Made by a program: the position numbers and the translations under genes
Shown: positions 25,794 to 35,510 of the stretch, in pieces
How the letters are laid out: every line of letters starts with the position of its first letter
Numbering within the stretch: the stretch's first letter is position 1
The notes under the pieces: generated by a model
What the model saw: only the letters and a program-made list of their open reading frames with translations
The model's database searches: none
Told to the model about the DNA's origin: nothing
Origin: Microcella pacifica
GTDB lineage: Bacteria > Actinomycetota > Actinomycetes > Actinomycetales > Microbacteriaceae
Assembly: GCF_009371975.2 (NCBI RefSeq)
Contig: NZ_VIKT02000009.1
Span: 45,799-109,798 of the forward strand
Reading direction: 5' to 3'
Length of the DNA: 64,000 bases

Positions 25794-27911
25794 CTAGTCG
25801 ACCTTGTGCGCGCCCGCCGCCGGCAGGGACTTCTGCACGGCGACGAGGAACTCGACGTTCGAGCTCGTCTCGCGCAGCTTGCCGAGCACCATGTCGAGCG
25901 ACTGCTGGGTGTCGAGGCTCGCGAGCGCGCGGCGCAGCTGCCACGTGACCTTGACCTCGTCGGCGCCGAGCAGCATCTCCTCGCGGCGCGTGCCCGAGGC
26001 CGAGATGTCGACGGCCGGGAAGATGCGCTTGTCGGCGAGCTGGCGCGAGAGCCGCAGCTCCATGTTGCCGGTGCCCTTGAACTCCTCGAAGATGACCTCG
26101 TCCATCTTGGAACCGGTCTCGACGAGCGCCGTCGCGAGGATCGTGAGCGAACCGCCGTCCTCGATGTTGCGCGCAGCGCCGAAGAAGCGCTTCGGCGGGT
26201 AGAGCGCGGCCGAGTCGACGCCACCCGAGAGGATGCGCCCGCTCGTCGGCGCCGTCACGTTGTACGCGCGGCCGAGGCGGGTGATCGAGTCGAGCAGCAC
26301 GACGACGTCGTGCCCGAGCTCCACGAGGCGCTTCGCGCGCTCGATGGCGAGCTCGGCGACCGTCGTGTGGTCCTCTGCGGGCCGGTCGAAGGTCGAGGCG
26401 ATGACCTCGCCCTTGACCGAGCGCTGCATGTCGGTGACCTCTTCGGGCCGCTCGTCCACGAGCACGACCATGAGGTGCGCCTCGGGGTTGTTCTTCGCGA
26501 TCGCGTTGGCGATGGCCTGCAGCACGAGGGTCTTGCCCGCCTTGGGGGGCGAGACGATGAGGCCGCGCTGGCCCTTGCCGATGGGGGCCACGAGGTCGAT
26601 GATGCGCGTCGAGAGCATCGTCGGGTCGGTCTCGAGGCGCAGTCGCTCGGTCGGGTAGAGCGGCGTGAGCTTGCTGAACTCGACGCGCGAGGCGGCCTCC
26701 TCGATCGACTGTCCGTTGATCGAGTCGACGCGCACGAGCGCGTTGTACTTCTGACGCCCCTGGTTCTCGCCCTCGCGCGGCTGGCGGATCGCACCGACGA
26801 CGGCGTCGCCCTTGCGCAACTGGTACTTCTTGACCTGGCCGAGCGAGACGTAGACGTCGCTCGGGCCCGGCAGGTAGCCGGTCGTGCGCACGAACGCGTA
26901 GTTGTCGAGAACGTCGAGGATGCCCGCCACGGGGATGAGCACGTCGTCGTCGCTCACCTCGGGCTCGGCGTCGTCGCCACCCGGGCCTCGACCGCGCTTG
27001 CGGTCACGCCCGCGACCGCGACCGCGGCCCTCGGAATCCTGATCGGCACGCTCAGAGCGCTCGGGGCCCTTAGTGCCGCCCTGGTTCTGGTTGCCCTGGT
27101 TGTTCTGGCCGCCCTGGTTGCCGCGGCCCTGGTTGCCGTCGTCCTGGCCGCCGTCGCCCTGGCCGCCCTTGGCCGCCTGGTTCTGGTTGCCCTGGTTCTG
27201 GCCACCCTGGTTGCCGCCGCGGCCACGGCCGCCGCGCGTGCCGCTGTCGCCGCCGTCGCTGTCGGAGCGCTCGCCACCGCGGTTGCGGTTGCGACCACGG
27301 CCCCGACCGCGACCACCCTGCGAGGAGTCATCGCCGTCGGCATCGTCGCCCTGCGACCTGTCGGATTGCTCCGCCTTGTAGGACTGGTCGGCCTTGTCAG
27401 ACTGCTCGGCCTTCGCGGGCTGCTCGGTATTGTTCGACTGGTCGGACTTCTCCGGCTGGTCGGACTTCTCCGGCTGGTCGGCCGTGTCGGCCTGCTCAGC
27501 GGTCGCAGGCTGCTCGACCTTCGCGGATTGCTCGGAGGCCGCCTGCGGCGTCACGGTGTCCGTCGTCGCACGGCGTGAGGAGCGGCGACGCGGTGCGGCC
27601 TCCTCGGCTGCCGGCGCGCTCGCTGCCGCCTGCTCGGGCTGGTCGGCCGCAGGCGCGGCCTGCGTGGACTGGTCGGCCGCGGGCGCGGCCTGCGTCGACT
27701 GGTCGGCCGCCTGAGCGGCCTCGGTTGACGCGTCGCTAGCGGAGTCTTTCGGCGAGCTGTTCTGGATGGCGGCCACGAGGTCTCCCTTGCGCAGTTTGGA
27801 CACACCGGGGATGCCTCGCTCGGTCGCCAGACGCTGAAGGTCGGCGAGCTTGAGCGTGGTCAGATCGGTGGGGGTGCCCGTCGCAGACGACGGTGCTGTG
27901 GAATCGGTCAC
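25794..27911 (-). CDS. rho: Transcription termination factor Rho with a long low-complexity insertion
   Basis: This 705-residue hexameric RNA helicase ends transcription. A short N-terminal Rho domain (LTTLKLADLQRLATERGI and KLRKGDLVAAIQ, residues 15-50) is followed by about 270 residues of low-complexity sequence. That stretch has 10-residue Ala/Asp/Gln repeats, then Glu/Gln/Asp/Lys-rich, then Arg-Gly and Asn/Gln/Gly-rich segments. The RNA-binding fold resumes at LDNYAFVRTTGYLPG. The ATPase has Walker A SPPKAGKT and the VLLDSITRLGRAYN strand. The GTG at 27911 is preferred by family N-termini; a TTG at 27920 closely after AAAGGA and a GTG at 27938 are alternatives. Inserted disordered regions are known in actinobacterial Rho. 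Confidence 0.95.
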   Translation of the reverse strand: MTDSTAPSSATGTPTDLTTLKLADLQRLATERGIPGVSKLRKGDLVAAIQNSSPKDSASDASTEAAQAADQSTQAAPAADQSTQAAPAADQPEQAAASAPAAEEAAPRRRSSRRATTDTVTPQAASEQSAKVEQPATAEQADTADQPEKSDQPEKSDQSNNTEQPAKAEQSDKADQSYKAEQSDRSQGDDADGDDSSQGGRGRGRGRNRNRGGERSDSDGGDSGTRGGRGRGGNQGGQNQGNQNQAAKGGQGDGGQDDGNQGRGNQGGQNNQGNQNQGGTKGPERSERADQDSEGRGRGRGRDRKRGRGPGGDDAEPEVSDDDVLIPVAGILDVLDNYAFVRTTGYLPGPSDVYVSLGQVKKYQLRKGDAVVGAIRQPREGENQGRQKYNALVRVDSINGQSIEEAASRVEFSKLTPLYPTERLRLETDPTMLSTRIIDLVAPIGKGQRGLIVSPPKAGKTLVLQAIANAIAKNNPEAHLMVVLVDERPEEVTDMQRSVKGEVIASTFDRPAEDHTTVAELAIERAKRLVELGHDVVVLLDSITRLGRAYNVTAPTSGRILSGGVDSAALYPPKRFFGAARNIEDGGSLTILATALVETGSKMDEVIFEEFKGTGNMELRLSRQLADKRIFPAVDISASGTRREEMLLGADEVKVTWQLRRALASLDTQQSLDMVLGKLRETSSNVEFLVAVQKSLPAAGAHKVD
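27641..27720 (-). repeat. 30-bp tandem repeats inside rho
   Basis: Two full copies and most of a third copy of a 30-bp unit (27641-27670, 27671-27700, 27701-27720) are nearly identical in DNA, differing at a few positions. They encode the decapeptide repeat AADQSTQAAP of the Rho insertion. High DNA identity suggests recent expansion or contraction by slippage. Confidence 0.8.
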
Positions 27912-28090
27912 GGGGTTCAAGGTTCCTTTCGTCTCCACTGGCGAGGAAACGCTCAGGGAGGATGCTCTGCATTGAGCCCCCTCGATCGAGAGGCGACGCG
28001 AGGAAGAAACCGGTGACGGTGTCGTTCACGCGTGGCGCGTACGAGACGGGGAAACTCAGAGCTGAGGGTGAATTCCGGTCGGATCGTGGG

Positions 28091-29044
28091 CTAGGCCGCA
28101 GCGTCCGCCGAACGTTCGATAACTGTAGCACCCTTGAAATCGACGGCCAGCATGTGCGACTCCCACGGCGTGGTGGCGTGGCTGCGCACGAGCTCTGCGG
28201 CCTTCAGGCGCTGCGCCGGGTCACTGCACAGGACGAGGATCGAGGGGCCCGCACCCGACACGACGGCCGCGAAGCCCGCGGTGCGCAGAAGCTGGATGAG
28301 AGCATCCGTCTCGGGCATGGCGCTCGCCCGATAGCTCTGGTGCAGGCGGTCCTCGGTGGCGGCGTGCAGCAGCTCGGGGCTCTGGATGAGGGCCGCGATG
28401 AGGAGGGCGGAGCGCGAGACGTTGAAGATCGCGTCCTGGTGCGGCACCGACTCGGGCTGGAGCGAGCGGGCGAGCGCCGTCGACATGGTGCTCGACTCGG
28501 GCACGCACACGAGGAGGGAGACTCCGCGGTGGACGGTGAGCCGCTTGTGCTGCGGCCCCTCGGGAGTCACCCACGCGATCGTGAGGCCGCCGAAGAGCGC
28601 GGGGGCCACGTTGTCGGGGTGGCCCTCGAGCTCGGTCGCGCGCGCGAGCAGCGCGTCGGAGTCGAGGTCGACGATGCCGGCCAGGAGGCCCTTGGCGGCC
28701 ATGACGCCCGCGACGATCGCGGCGCCGGAGGAGCCCATGCCGCGCCCGTGCGGAATCACGTTGTTCGCCACGAGGTCGAGCCCGGGCATGGGCACCTCAT
28801 AGTGGTCGAAGGTGTGCCGGATCGCACGCACGACGAGGTTCGTGTCATCGGTGGGCACCTCGCCCGCGCCGACACCGCGCACATCGACGGTCGCGCCGGG
28901 CGCCTCGCGCACGGTCACCTCGAGCTCGTCGTAGACGGAGAGCGCGAGACCGAGCGTGTCGAAGCCGGGGCCGAGGTTCGCGGTCGTCGCCGGCACCTTG
29001 ACGTGCACGCTGCGCCCGGCGAGCCGGGGGTCGACCGCGGTCAC
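28091..29044 (-). CDS. thrB: Homoserine kinase
   Basis: This 317-residue GHMP kinase phosphorylates homoserine using ATP. The N-terminal strand [21 protein letters not shown] and the phosphate loop [16 protein letters not shown] near residue 97 are typical of ThrB, and the C-terminal [14 protein letters not shown] is the third GHMP motif. The GTG at 29044 overlaps the thrC stop (GTGA). It is the last gene of a lysA-hom-thrC-thrB run and is followed by about 180 bp before rho. Confidence 0.96.
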   Translation of the reverse strand: MTAVDPRLAGRSVHVKVPATTANLGPGFDTLGLALSVYDELEVTVREAPGATVDVRGVGAGEVPTDDTNLVVRAIRHTFDHYEVPMPGLDLVANNVIPHGRGMGSSGAAIVAGVMAAKGLLAGIVDLDSDALLARATELEGHPDNVAPALFGGLTIAWVTPEGPQHKRLTVHRGVSLLVCVPESSTMSTALARSLQPESVPHQDAIFNVSRSALLIAALIQSPELLHAATEDRLHQSYRASAMPETDALIQLLRTAGFAAVVSGAGPSILVLCSDPAQRLKAAELVRSHATTPWESHMLAVDFKGATVIERSADAAA

Positions 29045-30123
29045 GCGCTCACCCGCTGCAAGCCGAGCACCGAGGCGACCTCGGCGGTGTCGACACCGAC
29101 GACCGTGGGCTGCACGTCGACGCCGTCGGGGCCCTTGAGAGCCCACTGCGGGTCTTTGAGCCCGTGGCCCGTGACCGTGAGCACGACCGTCGAGCCGGCC
29201 GGGATCGCGCCCGCCTCCGCTCGCTCGAGCAGCCCGGCGACCGAGATGGCACTCGCGGGCTCGACGAAGATGCCGACCTCGCGCGAGAGCAGACGGTGCG
29301 CCTCGAGGATGCCGGCGTCGTCGATCGCCCCGAAGTAGCCCCGGCTGTCATCCCGCGCGGTGAGGGCGAGCTCCCACGATGCCGGGTTGCCGATGCGGAT
29401 CGCGCTCGCGATCGTCTCGGGGTGCTTGACGGGCTCGCCGAGGACGATCGGCGCGCTGCCCGCGGCCTGGAAGCCGAGCATGCGCGGCATCTTCGTCGTC
29501 GTGCCGCGCTCGAGCTCCTCGCGGTAGCCGCGGTGGTAGGCGGTGTAGTTGCCCGCGTTGCCGACGGGCACGATGTGGAAGTCGGGGGCGTCCTCGAGAA
29601 CCTCGACGACCTCGAACGCCGCCGTCTTCTGGCCCTCGATGCGATCGGGGTTGACCGAGTTGACGAGGTGCACGGGGTAGTTCGCGGCAAGGTCGCGCGC
29701 AATGTCGAGGCAGTCGTCGAAGTTGCCCTGAATCTGGATGAGTTCGGCCTTGTGGGCGACGGCCTGGCTGAGCTTGCCCATCGCGATCTTGCCGTCGGGC
29801 ACGAGCACGGCGGCGGTGATACCCGCGTGCGTCGCGTACGCGGCGGCGGAGGCGGAGGTGTTGCCGGTCGACGCGCAGATGACGGCCTTGGCACCGTGCT
29901 CGACGGCCTTCGAGATCGCCATCGTCATGCCGCGATCCTTGAACGACCCGGTGGGGTTCATGCCCTCGTACTTCACGAAGACCTTCGCGCCCGTGCGCTC
30001 CGAGAGGTACCGCGCGGGGATGAGGGGCGTGCCGCCCTCTCCGAGCGTGATGATGGGGGTCGCCTCGCTGATGTCGAGACGATCGGCGTACTCGCGCAGC
30101 ACGCCCTTCCACTGCCTGCTCAT
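29041..30123 (-). CDS. thrC: Threonine synthase
   Basis: This 360-residue PLP enzyme converts O-phosphohomoserine to threonine. The Schiff-base Lys is in [11 protein letters not shown] near residue 61, the phosphate-binding loop in [12 protein letters not shown], and [13 protein letters not shown] contacts the cofactor. The short length and start ([14 protein letters not shown]) match the actinobacterial/Gram-positive class. The ATG at 30123 overlaps the hom stop (ATGA), and the gene end overlaps thrB, so the pathway genes are translationally chained. Confidence 0.96.
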   Translation of the reverse strand: MSRQWKGVLREYADRLDISEATPIITLGEGGTPLIPARYLSERTGAKVFVKYEGMNPTGSFKDRGMTMAISKAVEHGAKAVICASTGNTSASAAAYATHAGITAAVLVPDGKIAMGKLSQAVAHKAELIQIQGNFDDCLDIARDLAANYPVHLVNSVNPDRIEGQKTAAFEVVEVLEDAPDFHIVPVGNAGNYTAYHRGYREELERGTTTKMPRMLGFQAAGSAPIVLGEPVKHPETIASAIRIGNPASWELALTARDDSRGYFGAIDDAGILEAHRLLSREVGIFVEPASAISVAGLLERAEAGAIPAGSTVVLTVTGHGLKDPQWALKGPDGVDVQPTVVGVDTAEVASVLGLQRVSA

Positions 30124-31448
30124 GAGAGCCCTTCTACTCGCAGCACGCTCGCGATGCGGTGCACCACGCTGCTGCTGGTCAGTGCCGCGACCGTTGCGGC
30201 GAGATCGGCCTCTGCGGCCCGGTGAGTACCGATCACCAGGGTAGCGGCGGCGGCTGACGGCTCCGAACCAGGCTCGGTCTCGGGGACGGTCTGCTCGAGC
30301 GTCTCGACCGAGACGCCGTGCTCGAGGAACACCGCGGCGATCGCGGCGAGCACGCCCGGCTCGTCGAGCACCTCGACGGTGATCTGATAGCGGGTCGTGA
30401 TGGAGGAGATCGGCAGCACCGGGAGGTCGGCGTGCGTGCTCTCGGCAACGCCGGGGCCTCCGACGACGTGCCGGCGCGCAGCCGAGACGACGTCGCCCAG
30501 GACGGCCGAGGCCGTCTGGATGCCGCCCGCTCCGGCCCCGTAGAACATGAGGGGCCCGGCCGCCTCCGCCTCGACGAAGACGGCATTGTTCGCGCCGTGC
30601 ACGGCCGCGAGCGGGTGGGTGTCTGGTACGAGCGCGGGGTAGACGCGGGCCGAGACGCCGTCGACCCCGTCGGCATCGCTCAGGCGCTCGCAGATCGCGA
30701 GCAGCTTGACGACGTAGCCGGCCTTGCGCGCGGCGACCACCTGGTCGAGGGTGACGCCCGTGATGCCCTCGCGGTGCACCGACTCGATCGGCACGAGCGT
30801 GTGGAAGGCGAGGCTCGCGAGGATGCCGGCCTTCTGCGCGGCGTCGTAGCCCTCGATGTCGGCGGTCGGGTCGGCCTCGGCGTAGCCGAGCTCGCCCGCG
30901 ATCGCGAGCGCCTGCTCGAGCGACTCGCCCCGCGTGTCCATGCGGTCGAGGATGAAGTTCGTCGTGCCGTTGACGATGCCGAGGATGCGCTCGACGCGGT
31001 CGCCCGCGAGCGAGTCGCGCAGCGGCCGGATGATCGGGATCGCCCCGCCGACGGCGGCCTCGTAGTAGAGCTGCGCGCCGACCTGGCCGGCCGCCTCGAA
31101 CAGCTCGGGGCCGTGCGTGGCCATGAGCGCCTTGTTCGCCGTCACGACGTCCGCGCCTGAGGCGAGCGCCTGGAGGATGAACGTACGGGCCGGCTCGAGA
31201 CCGCCCATGAGCTCGACGACGATGTCGGAGCCGAGGATGAGCGACTCGGCATCGGTCGTGAGCAGCTCGCGCGGCAGCTCGACGTCGCGCGGAGCATCCA
31301 CGTCGCGCACCGCGATGCCCGTGAGCTCGACGCCGGCGCCGATGCGGGCCGCCAGCTCGTCGGCGTGGGTCAGCAGCTGGTCGGCGACCTGGGCGCCGAC
31401 GCTGCCGGCCCCCAGGAGGGCGATGCGGAGGTTGCGGTACTCGATCAC
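30120..31448 (-). CDS. hom: Homoserine dehydrogenase
   Basis: This 442-residue NAD(P)-dependent enzyme reduces aspartate semialdehyde to homoserine, the branch point to threonine and methionine. The Rossmann motif [13 protein letters not shown] is at residues 10-22; catalytic-domain motifs [21 protein letters not shown] and [16 protein letters not shown] follow. Residues 350-440 form an ACT domain ([20 protein letters not shown]) for feedback by threonine. The GTG at 31448 overlaps the lysA stop. The homoserine made here would also feed metX, located about 30 kb away in this window. Confidence 0.97.
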   Translation of the reverse strand: MIEYRNLRIALLGAGSVGAQVADQLLTHADELAARIGAGVELTGIAVRDVDAPRDVELPRELLTTDAESLILGSDIVVELMGGLEPARTFILQALASGADVVTANKALMATHGPELFEAAGQVGAQLYYEAAVGGAIPIIRPLRDSLAGDRVERILGIVNGTTNFILDRMDTRGESLEQALAIAGELGYAEADPTADIEGYDAAQKAGILASLAFHTLVPIESVHREGITGVTLDQVVAARKAGYVVKLLAICERLSDADGVDGVSARVYPALVPDTHPLAAVHGANNAVFVEAEAAGPLMFYGAGAGGIQTASAVLGDVVSAARRHVVGGPGVAESTHADLPVLPISSITTRYQITVEVLDEPGVLAAIAAVFLEHGVSVETLEQTVPETEPGSEPSAAAATLVIGTHRAAEADLAATVAALTSSSVVHRIASVLRVEGLS

Positions 31449-32866
31449 TCGGAGACTCCTTGGTCGATGGGGTTGTAGCCGGTGTCCCGGCGCAGCAGGT
31501 CATGCTCGGTCTCCCGGCGCACGAGGGTGCGGGCCGTGCCGTCGCGCACGGCGACGACCGCCGGGCGCACGAGGTAGTTGTAGTTGCTCGCGAGCGAGAA
31601 GCAGTAGGCGCCCGTCGCGGGCACCGCGACGAGGTCGCCCGCCGCGACGTCGCCCGGCAGCCAGTCGGCCTGCACCACGATGTCGCCGCTCTCGCAGTGC
31701 TTGCCGGCGAGGCGCACGAGCACGGGGTCGACGGCCGAGCTGCGGCTCGCGAGCCGCACCGAGTAGTCGGCGCCGTAGAGTGCGGGCCGCGCGTTGTCGC
31801 TCATGCCGCCGTCGACGCTCACGTAGCGGCGCACGGCGCTGCCGCCGTCGTCGAGCGCGACGGCGACATCCTTCGTCGTGCCGACCTCGTAGAGGGTGAC
31901 GCCCGCGGGCCCGACGATCGTACGCCCCGGCTCGACCGCGACGGCCGGCATCGGGATGCTCAGCTCGCGGCACACGCCCGCCACCGCCTCGGCGAGCCCC
32001 GTCGCGATGTCCTCGATCGCGGGCGGTGCGTCGCCGACGACGTAGGCGATGCCGAAGCCGCCGCCCAGGTTGAGCTCGGGAACGTCGCCCCCGGCGAGCA
32101 GCTCGGCGTGCACCGCGAGCAAGCGCCGGGCAGCTTCGAGAAAGCCGTCGAGACGGAAGATCTGCGAGCCGATGTGGGAGTGCAGGCCGAGGAAGCGCAG
32201 CGACGGCCGCGCGCGGATCGCGCCGACCGCGTCGCTCGCGTCGGCGAGCGGGATGCCGAACTTCTGGTCCTCCCGCGCCGTCGCGAGGTACTCGTGGGTG
32301 TGCGCGTGCACTCCCGAGTTGATGCGCAACCGCACCGACTGGGTGCGGTCGTGGCGCTGCGCGGCGTCGGCGACGCGCTCGACCTCCTCGAGGCTGTCGA
32401 GCACGATCGTGCCCACGCCCGCGGCGACCGCACGGTCGATCTCGGCGAGCGACTTGTTGTTGCCGTGCAGGCCGAGCAGCGCGGGGTCCACTCCCGCGGC
32501 GAGGGCTACCGCGAGCTCGCCGCCGCTCGCGACATCCAGCCGGAGGCCCGCCTCGACCATCCAGCGGGCGACCTCGGTCGTCAGGAGAGCCTTGGAGGCG
32601 TAGTAGACGGTCGCGCTCGAGCCGTGCGCCGCGAAGGCCGAGACGAAGGCCTCGCGCGTGCGCGCGGCGCGGGCTCGGGCATCCGCTTCATCGACGACGT
32701 AGAGGGGTGTGCCGTAGTCGGCGGCCAGGCGGCTCGCCGAGACTCCCCCGATCGCCAACTCGCCGGAGGGCGTGCGCTGCGCGGTGGCCGGCCAGAGCGG
32801 CGACTCGAGCGCGTTCGCGTCACCGGGGCGGATGAGCCACGGCGGAGCAAGCGGATTGTCGAGCAC
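31445..32866 (-). CDS. lysA: Diaminopimelate decarboxylase
   Basis: This 473-residue PLP enzyme makes lysine from meso-diaminopimelate. The PLP Lys is in [10 protein letters not shown] near residue 88; other landmarks are [32 protein letters not shown] and the active-site Cys in GKHCESGD. I chose the GTG at 32866 because GTGAGG lies 8 nt upstream; a GTG at 32875 has no spacing for that site. It heads the lysA-hom-thrC-thrB series, all joined by 4-bp overlaps. A TAGACT hexamer on the minus strand (32941-32946) is a candidate promoter element. Confidence 0.96.
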   Translation of the reverse strand: MLDNPLAPPWLIRPGDANALESPLWPATAQRTPSGELAIGGVSASRLAADYGTPLYVVDEADARARAARTREAFVSAFAAHGSSATVYYASKALLTTEVARWMVEAGLRLDVASGGELAVALAAGVDPALLGLHGNNKSLAEIDRAVAAGVGTIVLDSLEEVERVADAAQRHDRTQSVRLRINSGVHAHTHEYLATAREDQKFGIPLADASDAVGAIRARPSLRFLGLHSHIGSQIFRLDGFLEAARRLLAVHAELLAGGDVPELNLGGGFGIAYVVGDAPPAIEDIATGLAEAVAGVCRELSIPMPAVAVEPGRTIVGPAGVTLYEVGTTKDVAVALDDGGSAVRRYVSVDGGMSDNARPALYGADYSVRLASRSSAVDPVLVRLAGKHCESGDIVVQADWLPGDVAAGDLVAVPATGAYCFSLASNYNYLVRPAVVAVRDGTARTLVRRETEHDLLRRDTGYNPIDQGVSE

Positions 32867-32956
32867 GGGAAACACCTCACGGGGAAATCTGCATGTGTTG
32901 TGAGGCGAGCGAACCCGGCTTGGTCCCTGAAGCCGCAGCTAGTCTAGCCGCGTCGC

Positions 32957-32973
32957 CGCGGGCGCTGCCCGCG
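32957..32973 (-). terminator. GC hairpin just after the DUF2993 gene
   Basis: CGCGGGC and GCCCGCG form a perfect 7-bp stem with a 3-nt loop, starting 3 bp downstream of the stop codon of the argS-DUF2993 pair. No T-run follows, which is common for actinobacterial terminators. It separates that pair from lysA. Confidence 0.5.
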
Positions 32974-32975
32974 CG

Positions 32976-33797
32976 TCAGCCGCAGGAGCCGAGCTCGGCG
33001 AAGCCCGGGCCACCCAGGGCGGTCTCCTCGGCCGCGAGGACGATGACGAGCTGCTCGTCACCCACCTGCACCGAGGTGAGGGTCAGTGCGGAGGGCAGAA
33101 GCTCGGCGACGCAGAAGTCGCGGGAGTCCAGCAGCGGATCCACGATGCCGCCGAACTGCGAGCGCAGCGCCTCGACGTCGATGCTCTGGCCGTTGAACTC
33201 GATGCTGCGCGGAGTGAACGCCAGGCGGCCCTCATCCACGGAGGGTTCGACGCCGATCGCGAGGTCGAAGCTCGCACCGAAGATCTCGAAGCCGGTGCCG
33301 AATCGGATCAAGCGGTCGTCGAGCGCGATGTCGTTCACGACCGTGCCGGCGAGGAATCCGGAGAGGCCCGCGAGGTCGCCCTCCGCCACGCGATAGACGG
33401 CCTGCAGCTTCTCGGTGGGCTGCTCGAGGTCGAGCGGCACGCCCGAGGCGATGATCTCGAGGTCGCCGCGCAGCTCCCCCACCGGGAGGTCGGGCACGTC
33501 GACCGTGACGCCGTCGAGCTCACCGCCGGCGAGCTGCGCGAGCACCGAGAACCCGACGAACTCCACCTCGACCGGGTGGTCCTCCTCGAGGGAGAAGACC
33601 TCCCGCACCTCGGTGGCGATGAGCAGGGTGCCCTGCTGGCGCGCGATCGACTCGCCCACGACGGCCGCGGCGACGAGCGCGCCGAAAAGCGCGAGAACGA
33701 CCCCGACGGCGATGAGGATGCGCCGCCGTCGGCGGCGATCGTGCGGCGTGGCCTCGCCCGCGGACTGCTCCTGCTGCTCGCTCGCCGGGTCGGTCAC
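32976..33797 (-). CDS. DUF2993 (LmeA-like) phospholipid-binding protein
   Basis: This 273-residue protein has a basic cytoplasmic stretch (DRRRRRRI), one membrane anchor at residues 27-49 and an extracytoplasmic part of about 220 residues. The latter matches the DUF2993 family, alternating beta strands with repeated GxLDGVTVDVPDLPVGELRGD and later SIEFNGQSIDVEALR. The family member LmeA of mycobacteria binds phospholipids and affects lipoglycan mannan elongation; whether that applies here is unknown. The GTG at 33797 is 2 bp after the argS stop and has AGAGGA 8 nt upstream. The association with argS is positional. Confidence 0.82.
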   Translation of the reverse strand: MTDPASEQQEQSAGEATPHDRRRRRRILIAVGVVLALFGALVAAAVVGESIARQQGTLLIATEVREVFSLEEDHPVEVEFVGFSVLAQLAGGELDGVTVDVPDLPVGELRGDLEIIASGVPLDLEQPTEKLQAVYRVAEGDLAGLSGFLAGTVVNDIALDDRLIRFGTGFEIFGASFDLAIGVEPSVDEGRLAFTPRSIEFNGQSIDVEALRSQFGGIVDPLLDSRDFCVAELLPSALTLTSVQVGDEQLVIVLAAEETALGGPGFAELGSCG

Positions 33798-33799
33798 GG

Positions 33800-35467
33800 T
33801 TACATCCTCTCCGGGGCGGACACGCCCAGCAGGGTGAGGCCGTTGCGCAGCACCTGGCCGGTCGCATCGCTCAGCACGAGCCGCGTGCCGTGAACGGGCT
33901 CGACGGCGTCATCGCCCTGCGGTGTCACGCGGCACGAGTCGTACCAGCGGTGGAACGCCGCGGCGAGCTCCTCGAGGTATCGCGCGACGCGGTGCGGCTC
34001 ACGCAGCGACGCGGCCTGCGCGACGATGCGGGGGAACTCGGCGAGCGCCCCGAGCAGGATACTCTCGGTCTCGTGGGTGAGCAGGCTCGCGTCGAAGCGC
34101 GCGGCGTCGACCCCCGCGGCCGCCGCGTTGCGCGCGACCTGGTGGGTGCGGGCGTGCGCGTACTGCACGTAGAAGACGGGATTGTCGTTCGTGCGCTTGC
34201 GCAGCAGCTCGGGGTCGAGCGTGAGCGGCGAGTCGGCCGGATAGCGCCCGAGCGAGTAGCGCAGTGCATCCGTACCCAGCCATTCCCGCAGGTCATCGAG
34301 CTCGATGATGTTGCCCGCACGCTTCGACAGGCGTGCGCCGTTGATGCTCACGAGCTGCCCGATGAGCACCTCGATGTCGCGCTCCGGGTCGTCGCCCGCC
34401 GCACCCGCGAGAGCCTTGAGGCGGTGCACGTAGCCGTGGTGGTCGGCGCCCAGCAGGTAGATCGTGAGGCCGAAGCCGCGATCGCGTTTTGACAGGTAGT
34501 AGGCGGCGTCGGCGGCGAAGTAGGTGTAGACGCCGTTGCCGCGGCGGATCACGCGATCCTTGTCGTCGCCGAAGTCGGTCGTGCGCACCCAGATCGCGTC
34601 GTCCTCGTCGAAGACGTGGCCCTGCACGCGCAGGCGGTCGACGGCCTCGTCGATGGGGCTCGCGCCCGAGGCCGGGTCGGCAGCGTGCAGCGTGCGCTCA
34701 CTGAACCACACGTCGAAGTGCACGTTGAACAGCTCGAGCGACGACTGGATCTCGGCCAGCTGCCACGCGTAGGCGAGCTCGCGCGCTACGAGGATCGCCT
34801 CGGCGCGCGGCAGCTCGCCCAGGTCGGGGCGCTCGACGAGCGCTCGGGCTCCGAGCTCGGCGACGTACGTGCCGGGGTACGCGCCCTCGGGCGCGGGCTC
34901 ACCCAGAGCGGCGGCGAGCACCGACTCGCCGAAGGTGTCGATCTGCGCTCCCGCGTCGTTGATGTAGAACTCGCTCGTCACGGCCGCGCCCGCGGCGGCG
35001 AGCACGCGGCGCAGGGAGTCGCCGAGGGCCGCCCAGCGGGTGTGACCGATGTGGAGCGGCCCCGTCGGGTTCGCCGACACGAACTCGAGGTTGATGACCT
35101 CGCCTGCGAGGGCGTCGTTGCGGCCGTAGGCCTCGCCCTGCTCGACGATCGCCCGCGCGAGCTCGCCGGCGGCGCCCGCCTCCAGGCGGATGTTGAGGAA
35201 CCCGGGGCCGGCGATCTCGACCGCGGCGACACCCTCAATCGCGAGGATGCCCGGCTCGAGCTCCTCGGCGAACGCGCGTGGGGGCATCCCGAGTCGTTTC
35301 GCCCACTTGAGGGCGACCGAGGTCGCCCAGTCGCCGTGATCGCGGTTGCGCGGGCGCTCCAGAGCGATGTCGTCGACCGTGAGCGAGGCCGCCTGACCGG
35401 CGTCTCGTCGCTCGACCGCGCCCTGGACGACGGAGAGCAGAGCGGAGGCGAGGTCGGCGGGATTCAC
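33800..35467 (-). CDS. argS: Arginyl-tRNA synthetase
   Basis: This 555-residue class I synthetase charges tRNA-Arg. The N-terminal Add-1 domain is followed by SANPTGPLHIGHTRWAALGD with the HIGH motif near residue 125; the second signature is GARLSKRAGN, a variant of KMSKS usual in ArgRS. The C-terminal DALR helical domain ends in NGLTLLGVSAPERM. The GTG at 35467 has AGGA 10 nt upstream and a TAGGAT hexamer (minus, 35476-35481) 8 nt upstream. A tRNA-Arg(CCG) gene lies less than 3 kb away, and argS upstream of lysA is classical in actinobacteria. Confidence 0.97.
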   Translation of the reverse strand: MNPADLASALLSVVQGAVERRDAGQAASLTVDDIALERPRNRDHGDWATSVALKWAKRLGMPPRAFAEELEPGILAIEGVAAVEIAGPGFLNIRLEAGAAGELARAIVEQGEAYGRNDALAGEVINLEFVSANPTGPLHIGHTRWAALGDSLRRVLAAAGAAVTSEFYINDAGAQIDTFGESVLAAALGEPAPEGAYPGTYVAELGARALVERPDLGELPRAEAILVARELAYAWQLAEIQSSLELFNVHFDVWFSERTLHAADPASGASPIDEAVDRLRVQGHVFDEDDAIWVRTTDFGDDKDRVIRRGNGVYTYFAADAAYYLSKRDRGFGLTIYLLGADHHGYVHRLKALAGAAGDDPERDIEVLIGQLVSINGARLSKRAGNIIELDDLREWLGTDALRYSLGRYPADSPLTLDPELLRKRTNDNPVFYVQYAHARTHQVARNAAAAGVDAARFDASLLTHETESILLGALAEFPRIVAQAASLREPHRVARYLEELAAAFHRWYDSCRVTPQGDDAVEPVHGTRLVLSDATGQVLRNGLTLLGVSAPERM

Positions 35468-35510
35468 GACTGCCGATCCTATCGGGCGGGCGAGGTGCCC
35501 ACCGCGCGGT

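Noticed and set aside
24834..27578. Plus-strand open frame of 914 codons opposite prfA and rho
   Set aside because: It has low-complexity Arg/Ala/Asp/Leu sequence and no recognisable domain, whereas the minus strand encodes RF1 and Rho with intact motifs.
27641..27720. 30-bp repeats considered as a CRISPR-like array
   Set aside because: Units are directly adjacent without spacers and are in frame with the Rho decapeptide repeat.
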